Positions 23,336 to 33,507 of a stretch of DNA of 38,204 nt are shown piece by piece. The position numbers were made by a program, and so were the translations under genes. Position 1 is the stretch's first letter. The number at the start of each line of letters is the position of its first letter. The notes under the pieces are model-generated. The model had not been told where the DNA came from. It searched no databases and was given only the letters and a program-made list of their open reading frames with translations. The stretch is from Didymodactylos carnosus (taxonomy: Eukaryota > Rotifera > Eurotatoria > Philodinida > Philodinidae), in NCBI GenBank assembly GCA_905250885.1, contig CAJNOQ010000972.1, positions 1 through 38,204 on the forward strand. The letters are read 5' to 3'.

Positions 23336-26300
23336 CTATTATTACAATCTGCACGCGATAACGATGATTTCAATTCATCGTATTTAGACGCCAGTGAACA
23401 AACGTCAAATCTAACTAGTGTTTCTAACAATGATATATCAAAAATTAATAGTTCTAATGGAACTGTAACGAAGAAAAACGTTTCATTTGATCTTTCTTCG
23501 TCACCCAAACGAGCATACATCGGTTCAAATCGTTCAAAACCCTTTTCAAATAATTATAAACAGCAAACGTATCAGTTCGAATCAAATCTACCATTTTCAA
23601 CTACATCATTATTATCAAATGAGAACTCGAATGAAACCTCGATAAAAGAAGAAGAGAAAATCAAACGACTAATACCGCCACAACAACAACAACATTCGTC
23701 TCATTTCTCTCTTTCTTCAGGATTCTTTTCTCCTCCTCGTCTCACTTTTTCTCCTTCTTCTCATTCTGATTCTGATACGACTACTCATTTTCAACAAGAA
23801 GAACAACAGCAAGAACCTTCAAATACTTTTCCTGCCAAGAACATTAATAACGACGAAGACAAAAACAATAACCATCATCATAATCATCAAATAATAACTA
23901 ACAGTCAAAATACAAAACAATCACTTTTTTCGCACCATAATCACAATAACGAAAGTACCAATAGTATTAATAGCACCAATAGTATAGACGATTTCAAAGT
24001 AAATAAAAGAGAAACCTTTGATGAAGTCGATGATGAAAATCAATTTTCAAACGATATTAATTTAACATCAACACCCACAAGAATATTATCGCCAAGAAAT
24101 AATGATTTAAATCAACCATACTACAACAGTTACAATATGTCATCACGTTTTATTTCACCTTCCACCTCTTATGATCATAAGATATCCGATCAAAATAATA
24201 AATATATTATACAATTAAAAACAGACGAATTTGACGAGAAAGATTTCACTCTAACAAAACGTCAAGCAGTTGGACACTTGATTATTGATGCTAAACACTA
24301 TGAAGAAGATCAACTTGGAGGCTATATAAGACGTGAACTGCACAAAATATTTCCTATTCCAAAACATATTGATATCAATAATCATCAATATTCATACAAT
24401 AGAAACATGAAAGAATTGACGATAGAACTACCTCATTTACAACAACAACAGGATTCATATTTAAATTCATCGTATTTATCATCCGTACCTCGTACTGGCG
24501 TTGGCGATCAACGTTCAAGTGGCGAGTTTTTGACAAGTTCATATCGCACAAATAATGATCTGAATTTAACCACAAATAGTAATACAAGTGGTATTGGCAC
24601 AAATGATACATCAGCAGCATCGAAAAATATCATAACAAGTCATTATGAACCAGCATCATCAATATTAACATCATCATCATCATCATCAGCCAAACCATTT
24701 GATTTTGATTTATTTCATCGAAGTGTATTTCGACCACAAATTGTTTCAACATCACCATCTACTGATACAAATGATAAAAAAAAATTAGTCATGAATTTAG
24801 ATTTAAGCGATTATACCGCAGAAGATATTAAAGTATCAATTAAAGATCGTGATTTGATTGTTAAAGCTGAACGTAAAGTGGAAACAGATACACGAAAATC
24901 ACGTGCATCATTTTATCAATCAACAAGTTTACCACCACAAACAGATATTGAGAATCTAAGATCAAATTACATGGATGGAAAATTAGTTATTGAAGCACCA
25001 TACCTAGAACATTATAATCAACAACAACAACAACAACATCGAGCTGATAATCCACCTTGGTAAGATTAACTATGTTTAGAAACATAAGATACGTTATGCA
25101 CGCTTTTTAAAAGCAAAATTTTTAGCTAATTCGAGAAACATTCAGAGTAGATTCCCCTAATTAGAGTTATTTTTAGAAGATTTTTTGCATTATAGCTATT
25201 TTAGCTATTTTTATTCTTTGCTTAAAATGCTTCCTCTCACGTCAAGTTACTCCCAGTCTCTTGACATAGTTGCTTTTACTTAGTAATGCTTATTTTCTCG
25301 CACGCTGTGTGAATATGAACTGTTTTCCCACCTAACTATAGTTCAAATTTTGTAAATTTTTTTTGTAAATGTGTTCATTTGTGGCCAATTAATTATAATG
25401 TTTATAAAATTTGACTTCTGCTGCTGTATTTCTCTTAAATGATCAATGAGAATAACATTGTTGTGTTTAGTCATCTGTGCATTATTATTCATTAACGATG
25501 TTCTTCTCGTGTATTTTATTTTTAATTCACATATAATACCAATTTGCACGAGTGATATTAATACGTAGATGCACAAATGCACAACAAATGCACCCTGTTC
25601 ACAGTTACGTCTCAGATGCCTCTTTTTTTAACTTAAAGATGGAAAACAAAATCTCAACTTTCGATAGAAAAAAAATGCTCCTCTAATTTTCCGTCACTGG
25701 AATAAACGAGACAAAAAAATCAGACGAAAAACGTTGTTATTTGTTTTGAGTTATATTTTATGATAAAACCTAACTCCCTAGACAAGAATAGAGCATCTAG
25801 ATCCTGTACTTTATTTTTTACCTATAGCCGAATGTGCCAATTGCTACTACGAGTGTCAAATACCCTAAATAGTTCAACTTTTATGGACATGACATGAATG
25901 AAGTGCGCTTGAATCTTAAAAAAAAATCACACGTCATGTTGGCTTGAAAACTAACCATAGAATCATGCACACAGTATGTTGAATAACATTAGCCACGTTT
26001 TCTTTTTCTAAGACGTCATATGGCACAAGATGGATTCATATTATTGATTCATATTATGCAAAACACTCAACCATACCTAACTCTTGAATAGAAATATTTG
26101 TATCACTTCGCAAAGTTTGACCTATGTATCATGCTTTAGACAATTTACATTCTTTTTACGTTGTCCCATGCTGCTGAATAGATTGAATTATTAATTCAAA
26201 ATACTGTTAAAAAGATATTTCTTCTGTTCTATCTCCAACACCAAACTAGTGACGTCTATCTGATGATACGTTTGACACATGATGCCTCAATTAAAAAAAT

Positions 26301-26845
26301 GAGGTGATGGATTTTTGCAAATTCTTCAGTATTATTCGTGAATTAAAAAAATTGCGATTTTGTAGGTGAAAGGAAAGTTAGTTAGGTAGTGGGGGATATA
26401 TCATATTTTACAAATGGTACAAATTCAAAGATGGACTGTTATGTCTCAAATCTTCAGGTGGGGATAGACACGGCTGAGCCAGTCTCCTCCTTTGTGAAAA
26501 TGATTTTGTTATCGTACACCAGGGCCGGGAATACTTTTGAAAGCACTTTGACTGTCCTATGTTAAAAACTACAAAATCTCACAAAAAAGGTATACCCCTT
26601 CTTATGAAAATAACACAGTGCACGGTCAGATTTAGTGCATTGTACAAAAATTGGTCGCTATTTATTATATGGTCAATAGAAAAACTTTCTATTGCAATAC
26701 TCGTGCATATACTGCGACTCTATGTAATTTCATTTCTTTCAGGAACACTGTTGCTGAATCTCAACGATTGACAACGATCGATAATCCACATCAACACAGA
26801 ACAGAAAAAGTAACAGAAATTCTTCATCTTAACCGAATAAAATAA
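23336..26845 (+). CDS. Small heat shock protein with two alpha-crystallin domains and long low-complexity N-terminus
   Basis: The main exon (23336-25059) is open for 574 codons. The first 270 residues or so are Ser/Asn/Gln/His-rich and look disordered (QQQQHSSHFSLSS, NNNHHHNHQ). Two alpha-crystallin domains follow: one at about 24200-24439 (YIIQLKTDEFDEKDFTL..., GHLIIDAKH, KELTIELPHL) and one at about 24776-25013 (VMNLDLSDYTAEDIKVSIKD, RDLIVKAERK, MDGKLVIEAPYL). Ser/Thr-rich sequence and CAA-repeat Gln runs link and follow them. The exon's apparent stop (TGG TAA) overlaps donor G|GTAAGA at 25060; joining to an acceptor at 26742 (TTCATTTCTTTCAG) restores W and adds NTVAESQRLTTIDNPHQHRT...LHLNRIK, ending at 26845. 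With the candidate exon at 21083 the protein is about 613 residues. sHSPs are ATP-independent chaperones. Double-domain sHSPs are known in flatworms (p36/p40 type); the long N-terminal extension is atypical. Confidence 0.82.
25060..26742 (+). other. Candidate 3' intron, or 3' UTR if unspliced
   Basis: This 1683-nt stretch is bounded by GTAAGA and a pyrimidine-rich TTTCAG. If it is retained, translation stops at once (TAA 25061-25063). It contains a direct repeat of GATTCATATTAT (about 26033-26057) and a short inverted repeat CCTCAATT..ATGAGG near 26285-26305, but no gene of its own. Confidence 0.5.
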
Positions 26846-28977
26846 CAATTTTAAATGCATTCTTAGTAAACTAGATTAAAATTTCTCTACTTCTTCTTAT
26901 CTCATAAAACAAATTATTTCTTTCTGTGTTAAAGAGAAGAAGGGTTATAACCGGTGAACATGGTTTGTTTCAAACAAATCTGTTTTCACCATCCGATCTT
27001 CTCGTTTTTAAAAGAATGAAGAGAATAGAACATTTTTCAGTTGTAATATCTATTATACGTCCTTCGAAAGACACAAATGATAACTGAAATTTAATGAAAT
27101 CTATTTTTAGTATATTTTTTTCTTTTTTCTATTGAAGTTTGAAAAGCTTCACACTTGTTTATGATTATTATATTATGTGAAGTTTTATATCGAATTTTGA
27201 TAGACAATGACAAATAAACAAGAATGAAACCTCCAATTTTCAATGTAAAAATCTAATCGATATCTGCCTTAGTTTCTCTCATCCTGGAATAGAACGGCAT
27301 AGAAAACTTTGCTATGTTGACATCTCGAATGTTATAAATTTTTCATGTTATTCGAACGATTTCTTCTGACCAAAAGAAGACTAAACTCTTTCACAAAAAT
27401 ATTGCATTTGTAATAGGCTGTCACAAATCATCAAAACTAATAACACAGAAAAATAAAAAAAATACAATACAGTACACATTGAGACATTCAAAAAAACGAA
27501 GTTACTGAGTACTTAACTAGTATGAATTTGGATACGTACTTGGGAATAAAATACGAAGAGTAAGACTTATGTACTGAGTTTAGCCAAGTTTAGGGTCATA
27601 GTTGTTTAATACACTTGAATAATTAACGGATCTAAGTAAGTTAAATATGTTGTTTTTATATTTAAACTTACCGTTGTTTGTACTGATTAAATGTGTTTTA
27701 TAACCGCTAAAATTAGTAGTAAGAACTTTTCTGTAACTCAAAAACAGCAGTGATAAAACAAATTTATTGTCTGAGAGATAGAGAACTAAATCTTTTATCA
27801 ATATGCAGGTATAATTTCTCTTCTATCTATGTGTATGAATTTAAAGTATTAACTCTTAATAGTTACTGGAATAAAACTTTTTTATGATCGACGATCTCTC
27901 TTGAATTCTGAGATTTTTTCAGAAAAAAATATTCATAATTCAAGCTAGAAATATGTTTTTATTCAAATTTCAAGGAATATTTACTTGTATAGATGTCGAT
28001 TATTTCCTCGGAGTACGAAGTTTTAACAATTGTACAACTAAAGAAATTCATTCAATTCAAAGATGTTTGTCCTCCTACTTGATAATGTCATTGAAAAACA
28101 ATTTCGTAAAATTTTTACATAAAAAAGCTTTTATGTAAAATGATTTTACGAAAATGTTTTTTTAATTATATTAGATATACTTAGTTTTTATAAAAAAAAA
28201 CAACAACATTAAAAAGTCAACGAATGTCAATATAATTGATAATGACGTATTTATCGTAGCCCATGAGTTACGCACAAATGCTGGTGATGCTTTAATTCAC
28301 AGCTTAAGGTATGAGAATGATCTGATAAATCATTGTTATTGAAAGAATTATTTAATAATTCTGTTTGAGCCATACTGAATTGATGACGACAATGACAAGG
28401 ACAGAGAAGTATTAACAAATTGAGAAATAATAAGAGAAATTAATCTTTTTTACATTTACCAGTTATCAGCACATATTATCATCCACATATACTTATATAT
28501 TCTATGATTATTAATAGAAACATTTTAATCAAAAGTCTGAGGAATCTTATTTTATATCGAAAATCTAGAGAAATCGACATTCTTTTTTAAAAAAAAGTCA
28601 TTCTGCTGATATTGTTCCTCATCGGATATGTTAAAAAAGTTTTGTCTTCATTATTTTGTTAACCACAAAACGATTTCAGTTAAATATTTGAAAATTTTCA
28701 GGTATAAACGTGCAATATAAATATTTCCTGATTTAATAATGGTCTACCAGAGTCTTCAGATCTTTGTTAGACCTAACAGCATAGAGCTAAATTTGAACAT
28801 TTTTATACCAACTTTTGCTCATACCAATATCAATAAATTTTGATTATTTAATATCTATCTCTCCTACAAATATGATGCTGCGACACTACTACATATTTTC
28901 TATAAAAAGAATTAGGTAACAAATTTCACATAAAAATGACTGATAAATAGATACAAAGAATAAATAAGACATGCATT
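26846..28977. other. Convergent intergenic DNA
   Basis: This lies between the ends of the small heat shock protein gene and the minus-strand 762-aa gene. No coding sequence is supported: the open frames at 27801-27580 (-) and 27953-28138 (+) lack domains. The only clear structure is the near-perfect hairpin at 28093-28162. Confidence 0.5.
28093..28162. repeat. Near-perfect hairpin, arms of about 32 nt
   Basis: The left arm contains TTTCGTAAAATTTTTACATAAAA and the right arm is its near-exact inverse (TTTTATGTAAAATGATTTTACGAAA), with a 4-nt AAGC loop at about 28125-28128. Pairing extends outward through A/T runs. It could be a very short palindromic element or, if transcribed, a miRNA-precursor-like stem; AT-rich composition weakens the second idea. 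Confidence 0.6.
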
Positions 28978-31900
28978 CTATATGCATATCGTTGCATTAC
29001 TTTTTCTTTGAGACGTTGAATTTGTATGAAGAGGTAACGTATTTTGTTTAGATACCAACTTATATTGTTCATTTCGTCGATGATGACGATAGCGTTGTTT
29101 TCGTTTATTTTCTTTTATTCCATATTGAACAGTTCGTATTAATTTTGAAGATATTTTACAATCTGCTACATCATCATCATTAACTTGGTTTATATGATCA
29201 GTTGAATCATCTGTTGATGATATTATCATTGTTATCGAATCTGATCTTTTTCTCATACATTGTTCAGCTACCATCCCAAATGATGTTGCAACATTATTAA
29301 TATTAACATTTGTATTATTGTACAATTCGGAATCGTCTGTACGCCAATGTGGCAATGGTGATGAATACCACGATGGAATATTCATTGTTTTATTATTAAA
29401 ATTCGTTTTAGACATGTTGACTTCAGTATGTTGATTGTCAGATTTTGTTCGATGTAATCGTGAATCTGTTACAGCATAATTTGAAGATGATAGACCAGCA
29501 TCATACGACATAGAAATTGTGTTATATTTTAAATGATTATCTGTATCAGGTGAATAGTAAAGAGCATCATCACTTGATAATTGTTCATCAGTTGTACTAC
29601 AAAATCCTGTAGATAATGATATTTTCTCAAATTCATAATCTAAATCTTCGATACACGCATTTTCTAATTCATCGTCATTCAAAATATCAAGCAGTTTTTT
29701 CTTAACAAGCTCATTGGTAATCAAATTATTTTTTTGTTCCACTATATCTGTAAGATAAATATTATTTGAACGTTTACCTATAAACAAAAATTTTTAATTA
29801 GATTAGAAAAAAGGTCGACTAATTATAATTATCTTTACTTACTGTTCTCATTTTGAACATAACACGTTTGAAAATCTTTATAATTGGTGTGTGTCTGTAA
29901 ATTAGTGTTTGGACAAGAAATATTATCTTCTGATTTTCGCCTGTCACAATTATCAACAGCTGTCGATTCACTACGCAATAAGTCATAATTTTGTAATGAT
30001 AATGACGAATGTGTTGGTTGCTGAATAATACCATCATTACTAGTTGCATTTTTGTTATGTAAACAATTTGAACTAATAAAATATTTCAGATCGTTTACCG
30101 AATTACTTAATTTTCGATTAATAGAATGATATTTCTTTTTACCACGACTATTTGTCCAATAAGTACGATAGATCGGTTGACGATTTATTCTTAATTCACT
30201 AATATACCATTTTGTCTTATTACAAAATTCTACTTCATGTGTTAAACATACATTATCTGCTTCGCCATCATTCATTTCCATCGATTCTTGTTCACCATAC
30301 GCTGTTACATTTTCAGATTGTGTGGTTTCACTTTGAGAGCTTGACTTTGGACTATTGTTAGCTGTAAAAGAGAGTGAAGACGAATAGATAGCTTGCCACA
30401 GTTGACATCGATAATTTACAATGTTATAAGACAAATTGTATAACTTTGTAGAAAAAGCATTTAATGTTCTCCGTAATCAGAACAGCTCATTTTTCATCGT
30501 AGTCCAAATAAGCTATCTCTAGTATCTTCGTGATTATCTCCTAAAATATAATTTCTTTTGGACAATTATGAATTCAACGTCCATTTTAGCTCATATTCCT
30601 AGTCAGAAGCATCTCTAATATCTGAACCTTCATAAACTTATGGCTAACATTCGAAATAAGAGGTTCTAATACTGTGAGTTTACACAATGTATCAAGTTAA
30701 ACGCGCTCATAAGTTATTAAAACTAACAGAACAACTCTCGAGGGTTTATAAAGATTTTATTTAAAAACGGATGGACTTTACGATTATTTAGCTAATTTTA
30801 GAGCAGAAACAAGTCGAGTTCTCTTTTAAACTTAAAAACAAACCGAATTTAAAATAAACGACAAATTTTGTAAATTGTAACAGCTCTAAGTCGAAAAGAG
30901 TGATTTTAGACAAATACAAAATATTTTTCTCGAAAAAGGTATATTCAAGAGGGAAAAGCACTACAAGGCAAATATACCCATTCTGAAATACGTCTATTCT
31001 GGAATGGCATTCCATTTTTTAGAAGCCTAGCTTAGCCGTATGTAGACCAAGATTTAGATCAAAACAGAAAAAATTTCTTATATTTCAGAATGGCAGTCCA
31101 CCATTCTAGAGTGGCATACAGCCATTCTGGAATGGCATTTCAAAAATTTTCTACCCATTCTGGAATATGACTTTTACTCTTTGGTTATGTTTCTTGAGAA
31201 CTTGAATCTAAAAATAATTGGATATATACTTTTACAAATTTTTAGCCATGCCAAACCCAATGGGCATCTATCTATGTAGGTGCCACATAACTATTTTCCT
31301 GTGTACGACACTTTTTATTATAACTATCACTTTTTTGACTAATGTAACTGAGATTCTTAATATATCGTACATAGAGAACTAGTTTTCAGATGCTTGAAGA
31401 GTCCAGATCTTGAGCCGTAAAAAGCTGATATTAAATTCTTTGGTTTCTCAGAAATCTTACACTAATTTTATGGAAGTGAAGGAGCTTATGAAGAACTAAA
31501 AATTAGATCCCTATATGAGACAATTGACGAATTAATTTTCTTTTGTTTTTCGAGTTCTTCAAAAGAACACCTATTTTACTATAAAAAGTTATACTTCAAT
31601 AGAAAAGCAACAGGAAATTTCAGATAGTTCCGTCATTAATAAGTTCCATTGACCGTTGTAAAATTCCTATCGTGCTCACTACACATACCAATAAATGATT
31701 TGAATTCTTCTGCAACATCGTATGTTAAGTCGTCTAGACAATGTTCTACAGCATAGTTTAAAATTTGTATACGACTATTGCTTGTTGTATTTACAATGTT
31801 CGGTTTTGAAACACCTGTATAAGAAAATTTATTGTCTAAAGATTCTATGACTTGATTTGCAATTGTTGTTATTAAATTAGTGTTACGCTTTGACTGTTGT

Positions 31901-33507
31901 TGTTGATTATTCATCATTGAAGATAATGGTGTACATGATACGCTTGTGGGAAAGTTGATATCAGAATAGAAGGGCGATGATTGTGTTATTGGCGATTGTA
32001 ACGATGATTTTATCTTCTCTTGTGAATACTTTGGCACTAATAATGATGGAACGTGATTATTTGAAGGTAATTCGTCGCATTTGTTCTGAACTGAGGATAA
32101 TGATCCTAAGATCAAATTTCTTTCGTCTAGAAATGTAAGTCAACAAAAAAGAATTATTTTCTTTCTTGTCAACATCTTATTTTATCGAATAAGAAAAATA
32201 GTGTATATGACAAAAACTTAAGGATATTCAAAAAATATGTTCGTTTTGCTCTTAACCCATCGCATTTTACTATTTCATACGAATATAACATTTTTCTTTT
32301 ACTTCAAGTATGATCGGTTAGTGAAATCGGTCAGTGATAAATATTTATTAATCTACTGTTATGGGTTGTTCGACGGGTTTTTTGGTCATTCTTAGACTAT
32401 TTTCATGCACCAAAAAAGGTTCCTGGTCGTTTCATAATGAAAAACCCTTTTCCGTTTTTTGATTTACCCACATTTTTTAGAGTGTACTGTGTAAAATTCT
32501 TAGTGTTTTATAGCATTTGAAAGTTCTCAGTATATATGAGACGCCACGACATTTGCTTAATGATATTCATTGACATCTGCACATGTCCTTCTGTTAATCG
32601 AAAGAAGCTTACCGAGTGATGCAATTTTCTAATGGCAACTGGTTTTAAATTCTTTCTTTAATCACGAATAAAGTTTCGGAGTTGAATGAAAAATTATTTT
32701 CTCAAGAAAAATAATAGCTGATTAGAAAATGAAAGTGTACACTCTAAACAAGAAATGCGACTGAGGATCAAGTTTAATCACATTAATGTGTCTTTTTTTT
32801 CAGAGGAAGAAGACACACTAATGTGACTAAACTTGATCCAATCGCATTTTTTTTAGAGTGTAAAATAACCCTGATACGACTTATAAAAAAGATCCCAGCA
32901 GCTATTTTATACTCCATCTGTAAACGATTAATTCGATAATTAACTCGACTGAAGTATAGAAATACATTTACATACCATTTTTTTTCAAGGGCATCGTTTG
33001 CTCATTTGGGAGTGACATATTGATTGCCTGTGTTTCATTAAATACTGAAAGATTTTTTGGACAAAGTATTCGATCATTGTCTGTAAGAATTGACAATTTA
33101 CTCGAGTTACCGTTAACCATCACGGAATGAAACATTTTACCTGGTACGTTTCTAATGGATAGTAATGCAGGTTTTTTAATCTGTTCGACAGTTTTTGTTC
33201 GATTTGATATTGCTTTCTGGAGATCAATGGTTGTTGGCAATAACACATTATTATTTGAGTTGTTTTTTAATTCTTGTGCACTTTTATTAACCCTAATATC
33301 TTCATTTAATTCATTTTTGGCATCAACACTTTCTTGTTGGGATTGCTGGTGTTGTAGTGTACGGCAAAGTGATAGTTTTGGGAAAGACGCAAAAAGTGCA
33401 CCGGAATTTTTTAAAATCGAATTCTTTGTGTTGTTATTGAAATCTAATGATAACGCTGTTATATTCGATGTTTTTGATTCTAAAGACATCTCTGTCGCCG
33501 TTTTCAT
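28978..33507 (-). CDS. Four-exon gene, 762-aa low-complexity protein of unknown function
   Basis: I do not recognise this protein. Exons (minus strand): 33507-32976, 32126-31689, 30361-29843, 29777-28978, with donors GTATGT, GTATGT, GTAAGT and pyrimidine-rich acceptors. Every junction is phase 1 and the joined frame is open to TAG at 28978. The sequence is Ser/Asn/Thr-rich and probably largely disordered. More structured patches are SRIQILNYAVEHCLDDLTYD in exon 2, CNKTKWYISELRINRQPIYR in exon 3, and LVKKKLLDILNDDELENACI then DLDYEFEKISLSTGF in exon 4. A basic, NLS-like stretch (KENKRKQRYRHHRRNEQYKL) lies at about 719-738. The ATG is three bases behind an acceptor-like CACTATAG, so a 5' UTR exon or trans-splice is possible. 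A nuclear or scaffold role would be guesswork. Confidence 0.78.
30978..31170. repeat. Cluster of CCATTCTGGAATGGCAT repeats in an intron
   Basis: Six imperfect copies of CCATTCTGGAATGGCAT or its parts occur at about 30978, 30995, 31083 (inverted), 31100, 31121 and 31154. They lie in the 1327-nt second intron of the 762-aa gene. The unit is partly palindromic and contains TTCTGGAA, which fits the TTCnnGAA dyad of heat-shock elements. It could be a degenerate minisatellite or a binding-site cluster. Confidence 0.55.
32473..32486. repeat. Solo end resembling the nearby MITE terminus
   Basis: TTTTTTAGAGTGTA matches the right end of the element at 32740-32860 including its TA. No matching left end was found nearby, so it may be a remnant or chance. 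Confidence 0.3.
32740..32860. mobile_element. 121-bp palindromic MITE, CACTCTAAA ends, TA-flanked
   Basis: Nearly the whole element is one inverted repeat. The left arm CACTCTAAACAAGAAATGCG, continuing with GGATCAAGTTTAATCACATT, matches the inverse of the right arm (CACTCTAAAAAAAATGCG, then GGATCAAGTTTAGTCACATT). TA lies on both sides (32738-32739 and 32861-32862). It sits inside the first intron of the minus-strand 762-aa gene. TA target and palindromic form suggest a Tc1/mariner-type MITE. Confidence 0.75.

Noticed and set aside
26500-26545. CAGGGCCGGGAATAC as a transposon end.
   Set aside because: No inverse copy or target duplication was found in the surrounding sequence.
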